Assembly: GCA_018648805.1 (NCBI GenBank) | Contig: JABGQM010000009.1 | Span: forward strand, 29,415 to 93,414 | Direction of reading: 5' to 3' | DNA length: 64,000 nucleotides | Source of the DNA: Verrucomicrobiota bacterium | GTDB lineage: Bacteria > Verrucomicrobiota > Kiritimatiellia > UBA8416 > JABMPJ01 | Part shown: positions 49,339 to 57,358 of the stretch, piece by piece | Layout: each line of letters starts with the position of its first letter | Position numbering within the stretch: the stretch's first letter is position 1 | Position numbers and translations under genes: made by a program | The notes under the pieces: generated by a model | Database searches by the model: none | Told to the model about the DNA's origin: nothing | What the model saw: only the letters and a program-made list of their open reading frames with translations

Positions 49339-52300
49339 CCCCCCGCCCCCCCCGTTCTCTCCGGTTTCTGTCCCAGCTGGCGTAGGGCTTCATCGGCCTT
49401 GGAGAGCAGACGGTTCGCGGTCATGATCTCCTCGTCAGGAATGCGCTTTGATCCCGTCAGGATGGTGCGAATCAGGGATATGGTCTTCTGCAGCTCGTCC
49501 CGCCTGAAAGCAATCTCGGCCTTGCGCAGCTGGTGGCGGAACCATTCGACGCTTCCTTCAGGGGGTGGGGTGGCGGCCCAGCCAAGGGCCTGCTCGGCCT
49601 CCTTGAGTTTGTCGTTGCGCAGGTAGACCAGTGCGATGGTGTCGATCAGCCACGGGGCGCTGGAGGTGCGGGGGAGCAGAAGCGGAATCAGCTCCAATGC
49701 CTCCGCCACACGGCTGGGTGTATTGGCCAGCGTGTAGGCGAGGTTGTTGAGCATGGCCGGGTCGTTGGGGTAGCGTTCGAGGCCCTGCCTGAGAAGGTCC
49801 GTGGCGCGGTCGCTGTTTTGGAGCAGCCGTGCGGCCTCGGCCCCGATCATATAGGTGGCGCGATCGGTTGCGCCGCCCGCCAGCGCCGCATTGGCCTGGT
49901 TGAGACTGTCGAGGACCTCCCAGCCCCCCCGTTTGAATCGCACGAACGAGAGCATGCGCGCCCACACGACATTGTCGGGGTCACTGCGACGCAGGTTCTT
50001 GAGGGCCGCAACCATGTCGTCATCGATATCAAGCTCGGAATCCTCAATCTTGATCTGAACCAGCTTGCGGTAGAGTTCGGGAGGGGGGTGCAGCGAGGCG
50101 CCCAAGGCCTCGAGCGTGCACGCTTCGGCCCACGTGCGATCCCCGGCCAGGATGGCACAGCGCAGGCCGATGATATGGGCGGGCAGCAGGGAACGCGCGA
50201 TGTCGCTGGTATGGCGGGCCAGCTGGATGGCGAGATCTTGGTAACCTGCCCGCAAGAGGAGCTCGGCGGCGCGGGTCAGGGTGGCCGGGGGAAAGCTGTT
50301 TGACGCGATGGCTGCTTCAACGTCGTGGACCAGGTCAGGTTGTGGCGGAGGGGCCTTAGGAGTGGCCAGTCCGGCCCGACAGTGATTGAGCAGCGCGGCA
50401 AGCCAGATCTCGCTGTCAGCGGGACAGTGCATGCGCGCCTCGTTCACAACCGCCGGGTCGGCGCCGGATAGGCCGATACGGAACCGCCAGTGGATGGCCA
50501 TCTCGGGTTGATTGGTCGTGGCCGCTTCGGCGGCGGTTCGAGCCGCATCGAAGGCCTGGCGTTGACACAGAATAAGGATCAGTTGATTGAGGGCGATGCT
50601 GCGTTCGGTGGCATCGCGTCCACAGGCCATCCAGCTGGCCGGTGTCAGGAGTGAGCCGGGTGCATCGTTCGCATAGCAGGCCAGCCAGATCGTGTAGAGA
50701 TCACGCAGGAAGGGACTGCTGGTGCGGGGTTGATTGTTCCGGATGCGCGTGGCATGCGAGGCAAACTCGGCTTGGCTGGGCACAAAGAGCAGGTGCCAGT
50801 TGAGGGCGAGCTCGGCCGAGGGCAGGGCATAGACCTGCGGCGTTTCAGGGGAGATAGGGGGCACATTGACCAGAGCCGACTTTGTGAAGCGACGGAACTC
50901 GGTGAAGCGCTGGGTCTGGCTGAGCGCCTCGGCTTGCATCACATCCAGGACACGGTGGTGGCGCAGACGCTCGGAGGAGATGACACGCAGAGCCGCCTCG
51001 GGTGAGTCGTAGGCGCGCAGCACCATCGAGAGCACGCCGGCGGCCTCGGGACTCTCTGGAAAATGGTGCAGGCATTGGCGGGCCGTATGCAGGGCTCCCA
51101 GGCCCAGGTGCAGGTTGTGCTGGGCTGTGGCCAGCCGCATAAGGACACCCAGTTGCGGCTTGTCATTAGTGTCCAGGTAGGTGCGAAGGGTCTCATAGAT
51201 ATTTTGCCAGTCACCCTTGCGTTCATACATGGCCGAGAGCTCGATGCGGGCGGTTTCGGTCTGCGCCGGATAGTCATCCGCGATAGCGGCGAGGAGGGTC
51301 CGTGCGCCATCGAGGTCTTTGTCGATCTCGCGCGCAAAGGCATACTCGTAGCGCATGGCGAGGGAGAGCGTGTCCTGTTCGGCTAGCGCGTTGAACTGCA
51401 GCAACACCTCTTTGAGCAGGCGCTTGCGCACCGACACGACGTCGACAACGCTCAACGTATCGCCCAGCGGGACGGTGCGGCACACGTAGTCCCACATGGG
51501 GGTTAGCAGGCCGACGTGATAGTAGGCTTTCAGATTGATCGACTCCCACGCATGCCCGGCCGGCACCCCCAGGAAGCGTCGTCGGAAGTCGAACCACTTG
51601 CTGCCGTAGCGCACGGCCATCATGGCCAGGCCCGGGTAGGTCGGGTCAATCGTGTTGATCCGGTCATAGATCGACCAGGCCAGATCGGGCCGGAGCAGCT
51701 GGAACGTATTGTGGGTCAGCGCGTAGAGCACATCCGGATCCTGCATGGTGGGCAGGCAGCCACGCAGGTGCGCGGCATAGTGCGGCTCCCAGCCGCCGTC
51801 CGGGCGCTTCCCTGTCAGGTAAAATAGCGGTGCCAGCAGGCGCGGATCGTGCGGCCAGGTATCGACCGCGCGTCGCGTCAGCGAGGCAACATCCATGACC
51901 CGGTTGAGGTTCATGAAGGCCTCGGCGGCGGAGAGGGCCTGCACCGGGTCGGGGTAGGCGGTGCGCGGGTCGGTTTCGGAGATGGCTGTCCACTCGCGCG
52001 ACAGGCGCAGGTAGGGGTAGAGCGCTCGAATGCGGCGTATGTTGGGGCCCCACTGGGCCGCCGTGATGACGCGCTGCGCCACCTCCGCCGGGCTGTCGGC
52101 ATGGTAGGCCATCTCGGCCAGGATCATGGCCACGCGTGGATCCTCATCGCGCACGGGGGCGGGTAGCTCCTCAATCAGGGCGCGAGCTTGCTCGTGTTGC
52201 TGCAGGCCCATGAGCGAGTAGGCGCTCAGGATGCGGCGCTCGACCTCATGCTGTCCTTCATCCGGGGGGAGCATGGCCAGGCGGTCGAGTGCCTCGCTGT

Positions 52301-53435
52301 ACTTGCCGCGCATCACCAGCAGGCGTAGCATAGCAGACTCCCACGCGATGTCGTGCGGGGCCATGGCATAGACCTCCCAGCCGAGACGCTCCGCATCGGC
52401 CAGATGACCGCCGTCGCGCAGGGCCTCCGCAACGCCGCGATACATGGCGGTGCGGTGACTGGGACGGTGCTTGTTGCCGAGAAACCCGACTATAAGCAGG
52501 ATGATCAGGACGGTCGCGATTCCACCTGGATGATTGACCACGCGCCGCCAGAAAGGCGGGTGTTCATTCAAGATGTCCGCCAGGTCGGGGTTGAGCTCCC
52601 CGGCACGGCGGTCGGTTCTGTGCTTGGTACGGCGCATGATCTCCATTTCGAGGTAGACCAGAAAGACGGCCGCGATCACGACCACGCCGGTGGTGTTGTG
52701 TAGAAAGTCCACGCTGCTCACAGCGTTGAGTTGGGGCACGAGCAAGACCATGGCCGAGATGCGCACCACGTTGAGCGCAATGGCCTGCAGGAGCGCCGCC
52801 GCCACGGCAAGAACCTTTTGGTGAAGGGCGAGCCGCTTGACCACGCCCAGCCCGATCGCGAGTAGGAACACGGTCGTGGCGGTACGCATGCCGCTGCACC
52901 AGACCGGTACTTCGTAGATGTGGGGGCCGCTCTTAAGCACAAGACCGTCGGCCCAGACGCGCACGTTGAGTGTGTGCAGCAGCCACTCGGCCCCCGTGAC
53001 AGAGAGCTGCTGCATCGTGATCTGAAAGCCGCCCAACAGCTGGGAGGGCAGGGGATGGGCCCAGTAGAGGAGGAAGAGGGCCTTGAGGGCATCACGTGCG
53101 CTGTGGGGCGGCAGGGCCCGGGCCAGGCAGGCGCCCACCACGGCCAGCAGGCCGATCCACTCAAGCTGGTGCACGACGAAAACGATGCCGACAGTATGCA
53201 GCGCGACACCGAGCAGCCCCGCCGTAAGGACAAGCGCAAGCGGCAGAGCCGGGAGGGCGTGTTCCGGTTTGGGACGCAGCAGAATCAGGAGCGCAAAGCA
53301 GCCGGTCAGTGTGAACCTAATGAGGGTGTCGGGCGCTGCGCACAGCAAGTCGGCGTGAGTGAAAACCCACAAGGCCAGGAGTAAGCCGGCGGCCGCAGCC
53401 ACCAGGTTGTGTGTTACGCGATGCTCTCGAATCAT
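49332..53435 (-). CDS. Exosortase fused to a very long TPR region
   Basis: The 1367-residue protein has two parts. Residues 1-270 are an exosortase/archaeosortase with multiple membrane segments and the catalytic set C180 (EVPVWCSGMRT), R225 (NVVRISAM) and H246 (SVDFLHNTTG), the residues that cleave PEP-CTERM signals. After one more membrane segment (about 303-320), residues 330-1367 are a continuous helical TPR-like solenoid (AERLGWEVYAMAPHD, EALDRLAMLPPDEGQ and many more). GAGGG lies before the ATG. The cognate PEP-CTERM protein is the next gene, on the opposite strand. The TPR part is expected in the periplasm and may gather substrates or a polysaccharide export complex. Typical exosortases are near 180-300 residues. 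Confidence 0.8.
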   Translation of the reverse strand: MIREHRVTHNLVAAAAGLLLALWVFTHADLLCAAPDTLIRFTLTGCFALLILLRPKPEHALPALPLALVLTAGLLGVALHTVGIVFVVHQLEWIGLLAVVGACLARALPPHSARDALKALFLLYWAHPLPSQLLGGFQITMQQLSVTGAEWLLHTLNVRVWADGLVLKSGPHIYEVPVWCSGMRTATTVFLLAIGLGVVKRLALHQKVLAVAAALLQAIALNVVRISAMVLLVPQLNAVSSVDFLHNTTGVVVIAAVFLVYLEMEIMRRTKHRTDRRAGELNPDLADILNEHPPFWRRVVNHPGGIATVLIILLIVGFLGNKHRPSHRTAMYRGVAEALRDGGHLADAERLGWEVYAMAPHDIAWESAMLRLLVMRGKYSEALDRLAMLPPDEGQHEVERRILSAYSLMGLQQHEQARALIEELPAPVRDEDPRVAMILAEMAYHADSPAEVAQRVITAAQWGPNIRRIRALYPYLRLSREWTAISETDPRTAYPDPVQALSAAEAFMNLNRVMDVASLTRRAVDTWPHDPRLLAPLFYLTGKRPDGGWEPHYAAHLRGCLPTMQDPDVLYALTHNTFQLLRPDLAWSIYDRINTIDPTYPGLAMMAVRYGSKWFDFRRRFLGVPAGHAWESINLKAYYHVGLLTPMWDYVCRTVPLGDTLSVVDVVSVRKRLLKEVLLQFNALAEQDTLSLAMRYEYAFAREIDKDLDGARTLLAAIADDYPAQTETARIELSAMYERKGDWQNIYETLRTYLDTNDKPQLGVLMRLATAQHNLHLGLGALHTARQCLHHFPESPEAAGVLSMVLRAYDSPEAALRVISSERLRHHRVLDVMQAEALSQTQRFTEFRRFTKSALVNVPPISPETPQVYALPSAELALNWHLLFVPSQAEFASHATRIRNNQPRTSSPFLRDLYTIWLACYANDAPGSLLTPASWMACGRDATERSIALNQLILILCQRQAFDAARTAAEAATTNQPEMAIHWRFRIGLSGADPAVVNEARMHCPADSEIWLAALLNHCRAGLATPKAPPPQPDLVHDVEAAIASNSFPPATLTRAAELLLRAGYQDLAIQLARHTSDIARSLLPAHIIGLRCAILAGDRTWAEACTLEALGASLHPPPELYRKLVQIKIEDSELDIDDDMVAALKNLRRSDPDNVVWARMLSFVRFKRGGWEVLDSLNQANAALAGGATDRATYMIGAEAARLLQNSDRATDLLRQGLERYPNDPAMLNNLAYTLANTPSRVAEALELIPLLLPRTSSAPWLIDTIALVYLRNDKLKEAEQALGWAATPPPEGSVEWFRHQLRKAEIAFRRDELQKTISLIRTILTGSKRIPDEEIMTANRLLSKADEALRQLGQKPERTGGAGGE

Positions 53436-53531
53436 GAGACCCTCATCATACGCGAGATGCGGGCCTCATCTCAAGGTGAACCGTCCCGTGTCAGCGGCGA
53501 GGAATCGCCGCAGTGGCGAGTGGCAGGTGGC

Positions 53532-53598
53532 GGGTGGCCAGGGAGCTGGAGGCGGGTGGCTAGGGAGCTGGAGGCGGGTGGCTAGGGAGCTGGAGGCG
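53532..53598. repeat. 22-base tandem repeat
   Basis: Three copies of GGGAGCTGGAGGCGGGTGGCTA follow each other and run into the GGAG-head REPIN. There are no spacers of unrelated sequence. It is in the 396-base gap between the exosortase and DeoR genes. Confidence 0.75.
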
Positions 53599-53674
53599 GG
53601 GTGCCCTCACCCCGCTTTCCCGCGGCCTGGGGCAGGCCACCTCCAGTTCTGGCCAGTGGAAGACTGTACCGGCA
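53592..53674. repeat. GGAG-head REPIN, copy 1
   Basis: GGAGGCGGGGTGCCCTCACC/CCGC is a palindrome with GGAG head. After TTTCCCGC the second palindrome ends GGCCACCTCC, which is GGAG read from the other strand. The conserved block extends through AGTTCTGGCC and AGTGGAAGAC. An almost identical block is at 59833 in the same direction. Confidence 0.8.
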
Positions 53675-53755
53675 GATGGGGGCTGGTGGATGCCCTACTG
53701 GCCCTTCGCGGGCTGCCTATAGTCAGAGCCCTAAAAAAGGTTTCAGAAAAAAAGG

Positions 53756-53783
53756 TTGATAGAAACGATATAAAAGGTATAAA
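53756..53783 (+). promoter_or_regulatory. Promoter of the DeoR-PDH region
   Basis: TTGATA, 16 bases and TATAAA in an A/T-rich stretch (53735-53820) that contrasts with the GC-rich surroundings. The DeoR GTG start is about 50 bases downstream. Confidence 0.5.
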
Positions 53784-53831
53784 CATAGCCAATCGCAAGG
53801 AGAAGAAAAGCAGAAGGGTGGTTAGAAGCAG

Positions 53832-54587
53832 GTGACTGCAACGCTTATAGAGCGACGGGCCGTGATCCTCGACATGCTGATGGAGGGGGGGAGCGTTAGC
53901 GTCTCTGAACTCGCCAAACGGTTGAGTGTAACCGTCGTCACCGCACGTGCCGATCTGGTCGCATTGGAGGCGGAAGGCCTGCTTGTACGCACGCATGGCG
54001 GTGCCGTTCCGTCCCAGCACCCCAAGATCCTTGAGCGTATGCGCGCCGGCAAAGCACACAAGAGCGTTGTCGCCAAAGCGGCCGCCGCCATGATCGAGGA
54101 TGGCGATACGGCCATTATTTCTGCCGGAACCACGACCGCATTGATTGCCAAGTACCTGTTGGGAAAGCGCGATGTGCACATCGTCACCAACAATACGCTG
54201 GTGCTGGTCTATGCCCGCACCAACCCGCACTTGCGCGTTACGCTTGTGGGGGGTGAGTTTCGTCCGGAGGAAGAGGGCGTTGTGGGCCCTATGGCTCTGG
54301 CGGCACTCGACCAGTTTCACGTGTCCAAGGCCTTTATCGGGATTGATGGTGCCTCGGTGAAGCAGGGCTTCACGGCTCACTTTGTGGAGAGCGCCGACCT
54401 GGTGCGTAAGATGGCCGATCAGGCCGATCAAGTCATTGTGCTCACCCTTTCCGACAAATGTGGCAAGCCGGGATTCGCACGCATCTTGCCCTTCGACGGT
54501 GTTGATGCACTCGTAACCGACCGTGATTTGACTGAAGAATATGAAGAGAAACTGACGAGCGCCGGGGTGCGTATCGTCAAAGCGTAA
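53832..54587 (+). CDS. DeoR/GlpR-family transcriptional regulator
   Basis: The 251-residue regulator starts at GTG (the ribosome site is weak). The N-terminal winged helix is VSVSELAKRLSVTVVTARADLVALEAEGLLVRTHGGAV, the classic DeoR HTH. The C-terminal sensor has IISAGTTTALIAKYL, THNNTLVLVY-type (IVTNNTLVLV) and FIGIDGASVKQGF, a phosphosugar-binding fold. It should repress or activate by a phosphorylated sugar. It sits 22 bases before the PDH E2 gene in the same direction, so it is likely the local regulator of pyruvate dehydrogenase. That coupling is unusual. Confidence 0.88.
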   Translation: MTATLIERRAVILDMLMEGGSVSVSELAKRLSVTVVTARADLVALEAEGLLVRTHGGAVPSQHPKILERMRAGKAHKSVVAKAAAAMIEDGDTAIISAGTTTALIAKYLLGKRDVHIVTNNTLVLVYARTNPHLRVTLVGGEFRPEEEGVVGPMALAALDQFHVSKAFIGIDGASVKQGFTAHFVESADLVRKMADQADQVIVLTLSDKCGKPGFARILPFDGVDALVTDRDLTEEYEEKLTSAGVRIVKA

Positions 54588-54609
54588 GGTCCAAGAGGAG
54601 TACACTATT

Positions 54610-55968
54610 ATGGCCACAGAAGTATTGATGCCGCGGCAAGGACAGTCTGTTGAGTCCTGCATTATCATTGAATGGAAGGTGAACGAGGGCGACGTCGTTT
54701 CCCAGGGACAGCCGATTTGCGACGTGGAGACGGATAAGGCGACCTTTGAAGTCGAAGCGACCGTAGCGGGAACCATGCTGGGTATCTTTTATCCCGTCGA
54801 TGCCGATGTAGAGGTCCTCAAGGTCATTGCCGCCATCGGCGCGCCAGGCGAGGATGTCTCGGCTCTGCGTCCTTCGGACGGCGAGCCGGAACCGCAGAAT
54901 GCTGAACAAGGACTATCGAATAACGAAGCGAAGGAAGCGGCCGAGGTCGCAGCTCCTTCTGCGGCTCCCGCTCCGGTTCTGGCGCGTGGTGCGTCCGTGG
55001 GTGCGTCGCCGCGTGCCAAGAATCTTGCGGCCAAGAAGGGCGTGACTATTGCTTCGGTGCCTGGTTCCGGACCGAATGGGCGCGTCATCGAGCGTGATGT
55101 TGCTGCCGCACAGGTGGCTCCGGTCTCGCTGGCGGCGCAGGCTAAGGCTGCGGCAGAGGGGCTCACGATTCCTGCTTCTGGAAGCGGGATCGGCGGGCGC
55201 GTGCTGTCTGCAGACCTGATGGCCGTGGCCCCTGCAGCCGTGGGTGCTGCTGTGGCGTCGATGGACTTTCCGGGCCAGACCACTGAAATCCCCGTCAAGG
55301 GCGTGCGCAAAGTGGTGGCCAGCCGCATGATGGCGTCGCTGCAGAACACGTCGCAGCTTACGATCAACGCGCCGGCCGATGCCCGCTCCATGATGGCCTT
55401 CCGCAAGAAGTGCAAGGCGGCTCCCGAAGCCGCCGGTGTGGGCGGTATCAACCTTACCGATATCGTGCTCTATGCCACAGTTAAGACACTGGTCGAGTTC
55501 CCCGAATTCAACGCGCACTGGTTGGGCGACAAGATCGTGCGATACGACAACGTCCATCTGGGGCTGGCGGTCGATACGCCGCGTGGTCTGACCGTCCCGG
55601 TCATTCGCTACGCCAACCTGATGAGCCTCAAACAGCTTTCCGCTGAGGCCAAGCGGCTCGCGTCGGCCTCTGTCGACGGCACGATCGGTCCGGATTCACT
55701 GGTCGGCGGCACCTTCACGGTCACCAACATGGGGGCCAGCGGCGTCGAGAGCTTCACGCCCATCCTGAATGCTCCGGAGGTGGGGATCCTCGGCGTCTGC
55801 TCGATTCAACCGAAACCGGTCATGAAGGGCGGCGATGTTGAGTTTGTGCCACACATGGGCTTCTCGTTCACGATCGACCACAATGCGGTCGACGGTGCGC
55901 CGGGGGCGAAGTTCCTGGCAGCGTTACGGCAGAAACTGTCGGCCTTCGAGCTGACGTTGGCAGGCTAG
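54610..55968 (+). CDS. Pyruvate dehydrogenase E2 (dihydrolipoamide acetyltransferase)
   Basis: The 452-residue E2 protein has a lipoyl domain with K43 in VETDKATFEVE, an alanine/proline linker and an E3/E1-binding domain (about 131-165, SPRAKNLAAKKGV...GRVIERDV). A second, degenerate binding-like segment follows (about 174-203, AAQAKAAAEGLTIPASGSGIGGRVLSADL). The catalytic acyltransferase domain ends with FTIDHNAVDGAPGAKF (active His). It moves acetyl groups from E1 to CoA. AGGAG lies before the ATG. It is the first of E2-E3-E1, an order unlike the usual E1-E2-E3. Confidence 0.9.
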   Translation: MATEVLMPRQGQSVESCIIIEWKVNEGDVVSQGQPICDVETDKATFEVEATVAGTMLGIFYPVDADVEVLKVIAAIGAPGEDVSALRPSDGEPEPQNAEQGLSNNEAKEAAEVAAPSAAPAPVLARGASVGASPRAKNLAAKKGVTIASVPGSGPNGRVIERDVAAAQVAPVSLAAQAKAAAEGLTIPASGSGIGGRVLSADLMAVAPAAVGAAVASMDFPGQTTEIPVKGVRKVVASRMMASLQNTSQLTINAPADARSMMAFRKKCKAAPEAAGVGGINLTDIVLYATVKTLVEFPEFNAHWLGDKIVRYDNVHLGLAVDTPRGLTVPVIRYANLMSLKQLSAEAKRLASASVDGTIGPDSLVGGTFTVTNMGASGVESFTPILNAPEVGILGVCSIQPKPVMKGGDVEFVPHMGFSFTIDHNAVDGAPGAKFLAALRQKLSAFELTLAG

Positions 55969-55992
55969 GGAATGACGAACGGAGAGATTTTG

Positions 55993-57333
55993 ATGTACGA
56001 CATTATTATTATTGGTGCGGGACCGGGTGGCTATGAGATGGCCGAGCGGGCAGGGCACAAGGGCCAGAAGGTCTTGCTCATCGAGAAGCAGCATCTCGGC
56101 GGGGTGTGCCTCAACTGGGGCTGCATACCAACCAAGACACTGCTTAATTCAGCCAAGCACTATGTGCATGCCAAGGAAGCACCGGAGTTTGGCGTGACCA
56201 CCGGCGATGTGTCGTTCGACCTCTCCAAGGCGATGGCCTGGAAGCAGGAGGTAATCGAAACGCTTCGCGGCGGTGTCGCCGCTATGATGAAGCGTAGCAA
56301 GGTCGACGTGGTCTTCGGTGAAGCCACACTGTTGGGCTCGCGCCGGGTTCAAGTCGAGGAGACGGTCTACGAAGGTGAGAACGTGGTGATCGCCACGGGC
56401 GGTTCACCGTTTGTGCCGCCGATCCCCGGCGCCGACCAGCCGCATGTGATGACCAGCAAAGAGATCCTGAGCGTTGAGACGATGCCGACGTCCCTGGTGG
56501 TGATCGGTGGCGGCGTGATCGGCGTTGAGTTTGCAAGCTTCTTCAGCAGCCTGGGGGTCACCGTCGACGTCATCGAGATGCTCGATGAGATCATCCCCTT
56601 CATGGACGACCAGCAGGCGGCCGCCTTCCGCAAGGCGCTCAAGGGCAAGGTTGATTTTAATCTTGGCTGCCGCGTGACGGCGATTGAGGGTCACGACGTG
56701 AAATACACCACCCCGGCGGGTGAGGAGAAGTCGATCAATGCCGACATCGTTCTGATGTCGGTGGGACGCGCACCCAACCTGAAGGATATGGGGTTTGAGG
56801 CGGCCGGTCTTGATTTCGATCGCCGTGGCATCAAGACCGATGACCAGCAGCGCACGAACCTGCCGAACGTCTATGCCATTGGCGACGTAACCGGTAAATC
56901 GCAGTTGGCGCACTCCGCAACCCGCATGGGCGAAGTGGCACTCAACACGATTCTAGGGAAGCAAGACCGGTTCCGCACCAACGCGATTCCGTGGGCGGTC
57001 TATTCGATGCCGGAGATTGCCGGATGCGGCATGACCGAGGCCGAGGCCAAAGCAGCAGGGCACACGGTTGAGACCGCCTCCCTGCCCTTGATTATGAGCG
57101 GACGCTTCCTTGCCGAGAACGGGAAGAGGGGCCCGGGCTCCGTAAAGGTGGTCAAGGATGCGGATACCGACGTGTTGCTCGGTGTTCATATGTTTGGCGG
57201 CATCTGCTCGGAAATCATCTGGGGCGTCGCCGCCATGATCGAAGCAGAATTGAGAGTAACGGATGTGCAGGAGATCATCTTCCCGCATCCCACCGTCGGT
57301 GAAGTCATTCGAAGTGCAATGTTCCAGTTTTAA
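55993..57333 (+). CDS. lpdA: Dihydrolipoyl dehydrogenase (E3)
   Basis: The 446-residue flavoprotein has the FAD motif IIIGAGPGGYEMAERA, the redox disulfide in GGVCLNWGCIPTK (C39, C44), the NAD motif VVIGGGVIGVEFASFFSSLG, the second FAD motif YAIGDVTGKSQLAHSA and the C-terminal HPTVGEVI base. It re-oxidises dihydrolipoamide of E2. The start at 55993 has GGAGAG 7 bases upstream; an in-frame ATG seven codons earlier is less likely. It is 24 bases after E2 and 25 before E1. Confidence 0.93.
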   Translation: MYDIIIIGAGPGGYEMAERAGHKGQKVLLIEKQHLGGVCLNWGCIPTKTLLNSAKHYVHAKEAPEFGVTTGDVSFDLSKAMAWKQEVIETLRGGVAAMMKRSKVDVVFGEATLLGSRRVQVEETVYEGENVVIATGGSPFVPPIPGADQPHVMTSKEILSVETMPTSLVVIGGGVIGVEFASFFSSLGVTVDVIEMLDEIIPFMDDQQAAAFRKALKGKVDFNLGCRVTAIEGHDVKYTTPAGEEKSINADIVLMSVGRAPNLKDMGFEAAGLDFDRRGIKTDDQQRTNLPNVYAIGDVTGKSQLAHSATRMGEVALNTILGKQDRFRTNAIPWAVYSMPEIAGCGMTEAEAKAAGHTVETASLPLIMSGRFLAENGKRGPGSVKVVKDADTDVLLGVHMFGGICSEIIWGVAAMIEAELRVTDVQEIIFPHPTVGEVIRSAMFQF

Positions 57334-57358
57334 GTAACGTTTAAATAGGAGAGAGACG

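Noticed and set aside
53359..53835. 158-codon open frame in the exosortase-DeoR gap
   Set aside because: It is made largely of the 22-base tandem and REPIN sequence and has no ribosome site.
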